DNA of 8,936 nucleotides. Origin: an uncultured Clostridia bacterium (GTDB lineage Bacteria > Bacillota > Clostridia > Oscillospirales > CAG-272). The notes beneath the pieces are model-generated. The model was not told the origin of the DNA and searched no databases. It was given only the letters and a program-made list of their open reading frames with translations. Shown here piece by piece: positions 1 to 5,953 of this stretch. Every line of letters starts with the position of its first letter. The stretch's first letter is position 1. The stretch is from NCBI GenBank assembly GCA_947624945.1, contig CANQMJ010000104.1:1-8936 (forward strand), written 5' to 3'. The position numbers and the translations under genes are program-made.

Positions 1-314
1 GTGCAGGCGATGTTTCTGTCCCCGTTAAGCGCGTCCTGCGCGCGGACATTCGTATAGACGAGGTAGACGCGGCGGCCGTCATACGATATATCGGGCGCCC
101 AGACGCCGCCCCCGTCGGGGACGCCGGTAAGATCGAGCATTGAGACTCTGTCGAGCGGGGACGAATGAAAGCGCCAGTGCGCGAGGTCGCGGGAATGGTA
201 AATGCGCACGCCGGGCCACCACTCGAACGTGGACACGGCGGCGTAATAGTCGCAGCCTATGCGTATGACGGACGGGTCCGGGTTGAACCCGCGCAGTATC
301 GGATTATGTATCAT
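1..314 (-). CDS. GH43-family beta-xylosidase / alpha-L-arabinofuranosidase, N-terminal part
   Basis: The first 104 codons of a glycoside hydrolase family 43 enzyme are present; the C-terminus lies beyond position 1. The start reads M-I-H-N-P-I-L-R-G-F-N-P-D-P-S, and the Asp of NPDPS (residue 13) matches the general base of GH43. It is followed by DYY (22-24), STFEWWPGV (28-36), HSRDLAHW (40-47) and GVWAPDISY (70-78), a motif order typical of intracellular GH43 beta-xylosidases. No signal peptide is seen, so it should act in the cytoplasm, removing xylose (or arabinose) from imported xylo-oligosaccharides; this role is known for the family and inferred here. The start ATG overlaps the esterase stop as ATGA (311-314), and no good Shine-Dalgarno precedes it, which suggests translational coupling. 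The later catalytic Asp and Glu cannot be checked in this window. Confidence 0.9.
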   Translation of the reverse strand, partial: MIHNPILRGFNPDPSVIRIGCDYYAAVSTFEWWPGVRIYHSRDLAHWRFHSSPLDRVSMLDLTGVPDGGGVWAPDISYDGRRVYLVYTNVRAQDALNGDRNIAC

Positions 315-1084
315 GACTTTGTAGGTTCGGCGTCCGCGTCCCCGTCGATGAAGAGCTTCATCATGCCCTCCATGCGGAGCGTCGCGGGAAGCGAGAATCC
401 GTGACCCTCGCCGATGAAGGTCTCGAGCGAGACGCGACGTCCCGTCTCCTTTGCGTGAAGAGCGTACGAGAGCGGCACTATCGGGTCGCGGTCGCCGTGC
501 ATCAGCAGTATGCGTCCGTCAAAGCTTGCGAGCGCGCCGTCGACGTCGAGGGTGCGCAGCGAAAGGAAAAATCCGCGTCCGAGCTCCATGCCCCAGAATT
601 CGAGCGACTCGGGAATGTCGGAGACATCGGGGAACCGCTCATTCCAGTTGTCGGGTACGCAGAGCGCGGGGAAAAGGAGCAGCAGTCCGCGGAACCGTCC
701 GGGGCAGCGCTGCGACGTGATGACGGAGACGAGCCCGCCCATGCTCGCGCCGAAAAGATAGACGCGGCTTTTGTCGACGTCGGGGCGCGCGGTAAGCGCA
801 TCGGCGACGGCGATGACGTCCTCGCATTCGGTGTCGATGGTCATGGACGTCGTGGGAAAGCCGCTCCCGTCGCGAGTACTGCCGCCGCAGAACGTGATCG
901 AGGCGGCGGCGACGCCGTGCGCGGCGAAATACTCCGTCGTCTTTTCAAAATCGGTCTCGTATCCGTTGTAGCCGTGGCTCATGATTATGAGCGGGAACGA
1001 TGTGCTCCCGTTCCCGTCGGGGAACGCGGCGATACCGTGCGTGCTCCGTCCGTGATGGGGGACCGTGAAATCGAACTTGTTCAT
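311..1084 (-). CDS. alpha/beta-hydrolase, feruloyl/acetyl esterase-like (257 aa)
   Basis: A complete single-domain serine esterase of the alpha/beta-hydrolase fold. Visible elements in order are the oxyanion-region loop SHGYNGY (36-42), the nucleophile elbow GASMGG (112-117, Ser114), the acid in HGDRDPIVP (196-204, probably Asp200) and the catalytic His in GEGHGF (225-230, His228). An insertion of about 60 residues between the nucleophile strand and the acid probably forms the lid. No signal peptide is visible. The HGDRDPIVP stretch and overall layout recall rumen feruloyl/cinnamoyl esterases. The overlapping GH43 gene downstream supports a role in removing ester side groups from xylo-oligosaccharides, but the substrate is an inference; a general carboxylesterase or acetyl esterase is possible. 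It lies 48 bp downstream of murD with no visible terminator between them. A modest AAGGA sits about 14 nt before the ATG. Confidence 0.85.
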   Translation of the reverse strand: MNKFDFTVPHHGRSTHGIAAFPDGNGSTSFPLIIMSHGYNGYETDFEKTTEYFAAHGVAAASITFCGGSTRDGSGFPTTSMTIDTECEDVIAVADALTARPDVDKSRVYLFGASMGGLVSVITSQRCPGRFRGLLLLFPALCVPDNWNERFPDVSDIPESLEFWGMELGRGFFLSLRTLDVDGALASFDGRILLMHGDRDPIVPLSYALHAKETGRRVSLETFIGEGHGFSLPATLRMEGMMKLFIDGDADAEPTKS

Positions 1085-1132
1085 TTTGCTTTTCTGCGTC
1101 CTTTCTTTTATTTTGACTGTATCATCATCGCT

Positions 1133-2554
1133 TTACAGCGACCGCACGAGCGACTTATAGTGGCGTCCGCGCTCCTCGAAGTTGGAAAACGCGTCGAAGC
1201 TCGCGCACGCGGGCGATAAAAGCACCGTATCTGCGCCGAGTGCATGTGCCTTTTCGTATGCGGCGCGGACGGCGTCGTCGAAGTCGGGAATAATGGTAAA
1301 GTCCGCGTCCGCGATGCCGGCGTCGCGGTACGCGCCGGCGATAAGGGAGCGCGTCGCGCCGGTCAAAATCGTGTGCATCACGCCGCCGTGAGCGAGCACG
1401 GCGTCCGCGAGCGGACGCATCGGTATATGCTTGTCGTAGCCGCCGCAGATGATGACGATATGTCTGTCCGACAGTGCGGACAGCGCTGCCGCCGTCCGCG
1501 TCGGCGTCGAGTCGATGCTGCCGTTGTAGAACGTGATGCCGTCGAGCTCGCGCACGAATTCGAGCCTGTGCTCGACGCCGCCGAACGTGCCGGCGACCGT
1601 GCGCGCGCAGTCGAGAAGTATGCCGCGCGGCAGAAGGTCGTAGAGGGCGGCGAGCGCCGCCATGTAGTTTTCGACGTTGTGCAGTCCCGGCAGCTTTATG
1701 TCTGCGCGGTCGAGCAGCTTCACCCGCTCGCCGCCGCGAACGAGCACTATCTCGTCCCCGTCAAGGCGCACGATGCTGTTGATGTTGTCGGGAATATCAA
1801 TGTCGCGCGCGGTAAAAAACGTCACCGCAGCGTTCGTCTTTGATGCCGCCTCGCGCGTTATGTCGCAGCCGTAGTTGAGGACGGCGCGTTCGCAGCCGCC
1901 GCCGATGACGCGCAGCTTCGACTCTATGTATTCCTCCATCCCTGTGTGCCAGTTGAGATGGTTGGGCGTGACGTTCGTTATGACCGCCGTCTTCGGCGCG
2001 GTCGGAAATGTCATGAGCTGGAAGCTCGACAGCTCCGCGACGGCGAAGTCGTTCTCGTCGAGCTCATAAAGGCGCGGAAGGAGCGGCGCTCCGATGTTGC
2101 CGCCGAGGACTGCCTTTGCGCCGTTCCCCATTTTTTCGAGCGCGGCGGACAGTATCATATGTGTGAGCGTCGTCGTCGTCGTTTTGCCGTCGCTGCCCGT
2201 TATCGCTATCTTATACGCGGGGCAGAGAGCGTAAAAAAGCTCCATTTCGCTCGTAAGTATCGCGCCGCGTCGCACCGCGTCGGGTATGCCGCCAGCGTCG
2301 GGGCGTATGCCCGGCGTGCGGAATATGACGGCGGCGGGTATGTCGTCGAGGTAATGCTCGCCGAGCGTGAACCTGACGCCGCGGCGCTCGTATGCGTCGA
2401 TGTCGACATGCTGTGCGAGCGTTTCGCGGCTCTTTGCGTCGCGCACCTCGACATGTATGCCCCGCCCGAGCAGAAAATCGCAGAGCGGCACGTTCGATAT
2501 GCCGAACCCGAGCACGACGGCGCCGGTCCGTCCGGCTGTGGTGAGTATGTTCAT
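1133..2554 (-). CDS. murD: UDP-N-acetylmuramoyl-L-alanine--D-glutamate ligase MurD (473 aa)
   Basis: MurD adds D-glutamate to UDP-MurNAc-L-Ala using ATP in cytoplasmic peptidoglycan synthesis. The three Mur-ligase domains are all present: an N-terminal Rossmann-like UDP-binding part (GFGISN, 16-21); a central ATPase domain with P-loop GSDGKTTTT (120-128), GGNIG (151-155), ELSSFQ (174-179), NVTPNHLNWH (194-203) and a lysine in SKLR (Lys213) equivalent to the carbamylated lysine of the family; then GLHNVEN (290-296), GVEHRLE (326-332), YNGSIDSTPTRT (343-354) and a C-terminal domain ending with LLSPACASFDAFSNFEERG (445-463). Length is normal for the family. The N-terminus is somewhat short before the Rossmann motif. 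No Shine-Dalgarno precedes the ATG; the foot of a G/C-rich hairpin ends 8 nt upstream. It is not in a dcw cluster: the genes after it are carbohydrate hydrolases. Confidence 0.97.
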   Translation of the reverse strand: MNILTTAGRTGAVVLGFGISNVPLCDFLLGRGIHVEVRDAKSRETLAQHVDIDAYERRGVRFTLGEHYLDDIPAAVIFRTPGIRPDAGGIPDAVRRGAILTSEMELFYALCPAYKIAITGSDGKTTTTTLTHMILSAALEKMGNGAKAVLGGNIGAPLLPRLYELDENDFAVAELSSFQLMTFPTAPKTAVITNVTPNHLNWHTGMEEYIESKLRVIGGGCERAVLNYGCDITREAASKTNAAVTFFTARDIDIPDNINSIVRLDGDEIVLVRGGERVKLLDRADIKLPGLHNVENYMAALAALYDLLPRGILLDCARTVAGTFGGVEHRLEFVRELDGITFYNGSIDSTPTRTAAALSALSDRHIVIICGGYDKHIPMRPLADAVLAHGGVMHTILTGATRSLIAGAYRDAGIADADFTIIPDFDDAVRAAYEKAHALGADTVLLSPACASFDAFSNFEERGRHYKSLVRSL

Positions 2555-2562
2555 GGTTTTTT

Positions 2563-2625
2563 CGGGGGAGGGACTTCTTGTAAGAAGTCCCTCCCCCGCA
2601 CCCCCTCTTCAAGAACTTTTATTAC
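2563..2625 (-). repeat. G-rich dispersed hairpin repeat, copy 1
   Basis: A perfect 17-bp inverted repeat (2563-2579 with 2582-2598) has only a 2-nt centre. On the minus strand it is preceded by a conserved leader beginning GTAATAAAAGTTCTTGAAGA (2606-2625). The same leader plus hairpin recurs in plus orientation at 5954-6020 with about 80% identity. This copy lies directly after the stop of the 68-aa gene and ends 8 nt before the murD ATG. No U-run follows the stem, so a classical intrinsic terminator is not supported. It could be a REP/MITE-like element, an RNA-processing hairpin or a translational control hairpin. Differences between the two copies are compensated in the opposite arm. Confidence 0.85.
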
Positions 2626-2628
2626 CTT

Positions 2629-2835
2629 TTAGTTTTGCTTTTGGACGCTTTTGTATTCGTCGTAGAATTTATAGTACGGGCAGTCGCGGGTCTCTTTGCG
2701 CGCGAACCGCTCCGCCTCGTCCTCGTCGAGCGACACGGTGCAGACATAGTCGTCGGCGTATTCGTCATAATCGTAGTATACGCAGTCGTCGCAGCAGACG
2801 ACACGCTTTTTCTTCGCTTTTTTGTCAGCCGTCAT
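2629..2835 (-). CDS. small acidic Cys-containing protein, DUF6472-like (68 aa)
   Basis: A 68-aa protein of unknown function. A lysine-rich N-terminus (K5-R11) is followed by a C-C-D-D-C cluster (Cys14, Cys15, Cys18), a Tyr/Asp-rich stretch, Cys32, an SLDEDEAERF segment (35-44), DCPYY (51-55, Cys52) and YDEYKSVQKQ at the end. The pattern CxxC...C...CPYY followed by a YDEYK-like tail resembles a small conserved protein family of Clostridia that I recall, without certainty, as DUF6472. The four spaced cysteines could bind a metal such as zinc; this is an inference. The start is well supported: GAGGGG lies 5 nt before the ATG, and the minus-strand promoter at 2862-2890 would give a leader of about 20 nt. 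It is the first gene of the minus-strand cluster leading to murD. Confidence 0.8.
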   Translation of the reverse strand: MTADKKAKKKRVVCCDDCVYYDYDEYADDYVCTVSLDEDEAERFARKETRDCPYYKFYDEYKSVQKQN

Positions 2836-2861
2836 TTTGTCCCCTCACCGCCTTCGGGATA

Positions 2862-2890
2862 AGTATACCACAAAAACTGTTGCGAAGCAA
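2862..2890 (-). promoter_or_regulatory. Divergent promoter, minus-strand half
   Basis: Reading the minus strand, TTGCTT (2885-2890) is a possible -35 element. It is followed by a 17-bp spacer and an extended -10 TGGTATACT (2862-2870). Transcription would begin near 2855, about 20 nt before the ATG of the 68-aa gene, with the GAGGGG ribosome binding site in the leader. The -10 is strong and the -35 weak. It is the mirror image of the plus-strand promoter. Confidence 0.7.
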
Positions 2891-2908
2891 TCCGTTTTGT
2901 GGTATACT
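2880..2908 (+). promoter_or_regulatory. Divergent promoter, plus-strand half
   Basis: TTGCGA (2880-2885) is a plausible -35 element, followed by 17 bp and an extended -10 TGGTATACT (2900-2908). Transcription should start near 2915 and run into the antitoxin-like gene and fumC. The -35 hexamer shares base 2885 with the opposing -35, so two polymerases could not occupy both promoters at once. Confidence 0.7.
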
Positions 2909-2950
2909 GTGTTTGTAAAATGAGAGGTTTTGCGAACAGTTGAGATTTAT

Positions 2951-3172
2951 ATGTCAACGATAGCGATGAATATAGCGAAAATGATAGATATGCTGCCCGA
3001 AAGCGAGCAGTTTCTGGCGCAGGAATTCGTCAAGCGGCTCGTTTTGGCGTGGGATCCCGATTTCACAAAGGTCACGCCGGACGAGGCGGATCGTCTCGAG
3101 AATGCGGAAAACGGCGAATTTGTCCGTGACGCCGATATTGACTGGAACGATATATCAAAATACGCGGAGTGA
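2951..3172 (+). CDS. antitoxin-like small protein (73 aa), no partner toxin seen
   Basis: A small acidic protein predicted to be helical at its start (IAKMIDMLPESEQFLAQEFV, then KRLVLAWDPDF) with an acidic tail containing TPDEADRLENAENGEF and DADIDWNDI. The pattern LPESEQ...VKRLVxAWDPDFTKxTPxE...GE(F/Y) resembles small clostridial proteins annotated as antitoxins of RelE/ParE-type modules; this is from memory and unverified. No toxin gene follows: the next gene is fumC, 13 bp downstream. ATG 2951 is chosen because it gives the full N-terminal helix and a leader of about 36 nt from the predicted start site. ATG 2966 is a possible alternative, and TTG 2930 has its GAGAGG only 2 nt upstream. The ribosome binding site for 2951 is weak. 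It appears to be the first gene of the fumC transcript. Confidence 0.65.
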   Translation: MSTIAMNIAKMIDMLPESEQFLAQEFVKRLVLAWDPDFTKVTPDEADRLENAENGEFVRDADIDWNDISKYAE

Positions 3173-3185
3173 AAAGGCATAATTT

Positions 3186-4574
3186 ATGAACGACATCATT
3201 ACCGAACGACCCGGTTTTCGCCGCGAGCATGACTCGATGGGGGAGATGTGGGTGCCGGCGGACAAATACTGGGGCGCGCAGACTGAGCGCAGCTATGAAA
3301 ATTTCAAGATCGGCACCGAAAAGATGCCGGCGGAGGTCATAGACGCGTTCGCGATACTCAAAAAAGCGGCGGCGACTGCGAACGAACGTCTCGGCAGGCT
3401 CGATAAAGAAAAGGCGGACGTTATCCGCACCGTGTGCGACGAGATACTCGCCGGCAAGCTGGCGGGCAATTTCCCGCTCGCGGTTTGGCAGACGGGCAGC
3501 GGCACGCAGTCGAACATGAACTGCAACGAAGTCATCGCGAACAGGGGCAACGAGCTTGCATGCAAAAAGCTCCTTCACCCGAACGATGACGTGAATATGT
3601 CGCAGAGCTCGAACGACACGTTCCCGACCGCGATGCACATTGCGGCGGCGACTGCGATAAAAGATAAGGTCATACCCGCGGTCGAAAAACTGGCGGCGAC
3701 GTTCTCGCGCCTTGAGGCCGAGAACGAAGGCGTTATAAAGACGGGGCGCACGCACCTGCAGGACGCGACGCCGATAAAGTTTTCGCAGGAGATAAGCGGA
3801 TGGCGCAATATGCTCGAAAAGTCGCGCGCGATGCTGGAGCTCGCGCTGCCGGGACTGTACGAGCTGGCGCTCGGCGGCACCGCCGTCGGAACGGGACTGA
3901 ACGCGCCGCGCGGATTCGACGTCGAGGTGGCGAATGCTGTCGCGGAGCTGACGGGGAAGCCGTTCGTCACCGCGCCGAACAAGTTCCACTCGCTGACGTC
4001 GAAGGACGAAATAGTATTCGCACACGGCGCGCTGAGGGCGCTCGCCGCCGACATGATGAAGATAGCGAACGACGTGAGATGGCTGTCGAGCGGACCGCGC
4101 TGCGGACTTGGCGAGATATTCATACCCGAAAACGAGCCGGGCAGCTCGATAATGCCGGGCAAGGTCAATCCGACTCAGTGCGAGGCGGTCACGATGGCGG
4201 CTGTGCAGGTCATCGCCAATGACGTCGCCGTCGGGATGGCAGCGTCGCAGGGCAATTTCGAGTTGAACGTGTTCATGCCCGTCACGATATACAACTTCTT
4301 ACAATCCGCGCGCCTTATGGCGGACGCGATAGTGTCGTTCAACGACAACTGCGCCGTCGGGATACGGGCGAACAGGGATAAAATGGACGAGAACCTGCGC
4401 AAATCGCTCATGCTTGTGACGTGCCTCAACCCGTACATCGGGTACGAGAACGCGGCAAAGACGGCGAAGCTTGCATACAAAGAGGGAATATCGCTGCGCG
4501 AGGCGTGCGTTTCGCTCGGATTTTTGACGGAAGAAAAGTTTGATGAGGTATTCCACCCCGAACAGATGGTGTGA
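3186..4574 (+). CDS. fumC: class II fumarate hydratase FumC (462 aa)
   Basis: FumC reversibly hydrates fumarate to L-malate in the cytoplasm as a homotetramer without an iron-sulfur cluster. Diagnostic features are GSGTQSNMN (101-109), SQSSNDTFPT (139-148), TGRTHLQDA (186-194, His190 matching catalytic His188 of E. coli FumC) and the superfamily signature GSSIMPGKVNP (319-329, with Ser320 as the expected catalytic serine and Lys326/Asn328 in substrate binding). The sequence PGKVNPTQCEA separates it from aspartase, which has a different residue pattern after KVNP. Length is normal. AAAAGG lies 8 nt before the ATG. It follows the antitoxin-like gene by 13 bp and precedes the malic enzyme gene by 152 bp. 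The pair suggests a fumarate-malate-pyruvate route rather than a full citric acid cycle. Confidence 0.97.
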   Translation: MNDIITERPGFRREHDSMGEMWVPADKYWGAQTERSYENFKIGTEKMPAEVIDAFAILKKAAATANERLGRLDKEKADVIRTVCDEILAGKLAGNFPLAVWQTGSGTQSNMNCNEVIANRGNELACKKLLHPNDDVNMSQSSNDTFPTAMHIAAATAIKDKVIPAVEKLAATFSRLEAENEGVIKTGRTHLQDATPIKFSQEISGWRNMLEKSRAMLELALPGLYELALGGTAVGTGLNAPRGFDVEVANAVAELTGKPFVTAPNKFHSLTSKDEIVFAHGALRALAADMMKIANDVRWLSSGPRCGLGEIFIPENEPGSSIMPGKVNPTQCEAVTMAAVQVIANDVAVGMAASQGNFELNVFMPVTIYNFLQSARLMADAIVSFNDNCAVGIRANRDKMDENLRKSLMLVTCLNPYIGYENAAKTAKLAYKEGISLREACVSLGFLTEEKFDEVFHPEQMV

Positions 4575-4676
4575 CGTTTCGGCTGATTTTCCCTCACTCA
4601 TCGTTGTCACGGCTCGCAATACGTCCGGTATTGCGTTACCGCTCCGCCTCGATTGATGAAAAATTCACTCGAAACG
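4575..4676. repeat. about 100-nt imperfect compound hairpin between fumC and the malic enzyme gene
   Basis: The outer arms CGTTTCG (4575-4581) and CGAAACG (4670-4676) pair perfectly. The innermost stem CGCAATAC (4615-4622) with GTATTGCG (4628-4635) is also perfect around a 5-nt loop. Between them the arms match with gaps, for example TGATTTTCCCTCA against TGAATTTTTCATCA read on the other strand. The element begins right after the fumC stop. No U-run follows, so it is not a standard terminator. It looks like a MITE- or REP-like palindrome or a structured RNA. No clear target-site duplication is visible. Confidence 0.75.
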
Positions 4677-4689
4677 GATTATAAAAAAA

Positions 4690-4695
4690 TATAAT
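4690..4695 (+). promoter_or_regulatory. possible promoter -10 for the malic enzyme gene
   Basis: A consensus TATAAT lies 31 nt before the malic enzyme ATG. It would start transcription near 4702 and leave a short leader with the ribosome binding site AGAGGA (4714-4719, 7 nt before the ATG). The -35 region falls in the 3' arm of the long hairpin and matches poorly (TTCACT at 4664-4669 with a 20-bp spacer), and the stretch is simply A/T-rich, so this is tentative. Confidence 0.4.
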
Positions 4696-4726
4696 ACTTA
4701 TTTTACACATACAAGAGGACAAACAC

Positions 4727-5899
4727 ATGGACTACAACAAGCTCTCGCTCGAGCTGCATGAAGAACACAAGGGCAAAATAGGCGTCGTTTCGAAGGTGCC
4801 GGTAAAGACGCGCGACGATTTGTCGACTGCGTACACGCCCGGCGTCGCGGAGCCGTGCCGCCGCATACACGATAACGAAGCCGACGTATACCGCTACACG
4901 GCAAAGGGCAATCTCGTCGCCGTCGTGACGGACGGCACGGCGGTGCTCGGACTCGGCGACATCGGACCGAAGGCGGCGATGCCCGTCATGGAGGGCAAGG
5001 CGATACTGTTCAAGACGTTCGCCGACATCGACGCGTTCCCGATATGCCTTGATACGAAGGACCCCGACGAAATAGTCAAAACGGTCAAATACCTCGCGCC
5101 GACGTTCGGCGGCATCAACCTTGAAGACATCGCGGCGCCGCGCTGCTTCGAGATAGAATCGCGCCTGCGCGCCGAGCTCGATATACCCGTGTTCCACGAC
5201 GACCAGCACGGCACGGCAATTGTGGTGACGGCGGGACTCAAAAATGCGCTGAAGCTCGTCGGCAAAAAGCATGACGAGGTGAAGATAGTCATAAACGGCG
5301 CGGGCGCGGCGGGCATATCAATATGCCGCCTGCTCATGCGCGCGGGCTACGGCGACATCACGCTCATCTCGAGCAAGGGCGCGCTTGCTGTCGGTGAGCC
5401 GTGGATGAACCCCGTTCAGGCTGAGATGGCAAAGGTGACGAACCCGCGCGGCGAGCGCGGCAAGCTCGTCGACGTTATCGCGGGCAAGGACGTATTCATC
5501 GGCGTGTCGGTGCCCGGCGTCATGACGGCAGACATGGTAAAGATGATGGCGACGGACCCCATCGTGTTCGCTATGGCGAATCCGACGCCCGAGATCATGC
5601 CCGACGAGGCGAGACGCGGCGGCGCGCGCATAATCGCGACGGGACGCTCCGACTTCCCGAACCAGATAAACAACGTGCTCGTGTTCCCCGGCATCTTCCG
5701 CGGCGCGCTCGACGCGAAAGCGACCGACATCACCGAGGAAATGAAGCTCGCGGCAGCGAACGCGATAGCGTCGATAGTGACAGAGGACAAGCTCGCGGAG
5801 GACTACATAATCCCCGGCGCATTCGACCCGACTGTGGCAAAAGCGGTCGCCGCCGAGGTCGCAAGAGTCGCACGCGAACAGGGCATAACGAAAGAATAA
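4727..5899 (+). CDS. NAD(P)-dependent malic enzyme, short form (390 aa)
   Basis: It oxidatively decarboxylates L-malate to pyruvate and CO2 in the cytoplasm, with a divalent metal and NAD(P)+. Visible features are the N-terminal YTPGVAEP (36-43, Tyr36 as the conserved catalytic tyrosine), EGKAILFKTFADIDAF (89-104, Lys91 as the probable catalytic lysine), NLEDIAAPRCFEIE (with its acidic metal ligands), FHDDQHGTA (156-164), the Rossmann loop GAGAAG (191-196), ANPTPEI (284-290) and GRSDFPNQINN. The length of about 390 residues and the absence of a phosphotransacetylase-like C-terminal domain place it with the short bacterial/archaeal malic enzymes such as B. subtilis YtsJ rather than E. coli MaeB. 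Cofactor preference cannot be settled by eye. Its neighbour fumC supplies malate from fumarate. It converges with feoB. Confidence 0.96.
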   Translation: MDYNKLSLELHEEHKGKIGVVSKVPVKTRDDLSTAYTPGVAEPCRRIHDNEADVYRYTAKGNLVAVVTDGTAVLGLGDIGPKAAMPVMEGKAILFKTFADIDAFPICLDTKDPDEIVKTVKYLAPTFGGINLEDIAAPRCFEIESRLRAELDIPVFHDDQHGTAIVVTAGLKNALKLVGKKHDEVKIVINGAGAAGISICRLLMRAGYGDITLISSKGALAVGEPWMNPVQAEMAKVTNPRGERGKLVDVIAGKDVFIGVSVPGVMTADMVKMMATDPIVFAMANPTPEIMPDEARRGGARIIATGRSDFPNQINNVLVFPGIFRGALDAKATDITEEMKLAAANAIASIVTEDKLAEDYIIPGAFDPTVAKAVAAEVARVAREQGITKE

Positions 5900-5953
5900 T
5901 CTATTTTTTCAAAAACACGCACACAGCAAAGCCTTCCAAGCAAGTCAAAAACC

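Larger units (their letters stand above)
2862..2908. repeat. 47-bp inverted repeat spanning the divergent promoters
   Basis: AGTATACCACAAAA (2862-2875) pairs perfectly with TTTTGTGGTATACT (2895-2908). After one unpaired A, C2877 can pair with G2894. A second small dyad, TTGC-GAA-GCAA (2880-2890), lies at the centre. The arms contain the two extended -10 elements and the centre holds the two -35 elements. It may be a regulator binding site as well as a promoter pair; no regulator is identified. Confidence 0.85.

Noticed and set aside
401..1219. Plus-strand open frame opposite the esterase
   Set aside because: Low-complexity Arg/Ala/Glu/Val-rich translation, and the minus strand encodes a full catalytic triad here.
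1946..2632. Plus-strand open frame opposite murD
   Set aside because: Shadow of murD codons; no plausible protein motif.
2930..2950. TTG start at 2930 for the antitoxin-like gene, and a 7-codon mini-frame from ATG 2920
   Set aside because: The GAGAGG is only 2 nt from the TTG, and the extra residues do not look like the family start; the mini-frame has no ribosome binding site and is probably chance.
3072..4025. Long open frame on the minus strand opposite fumC
   Set aside because: Arg-rich composition without recognisable motifs, lying antisense to a complete, clearly conserved fumC; an artefact of G+C-rich codon bias.
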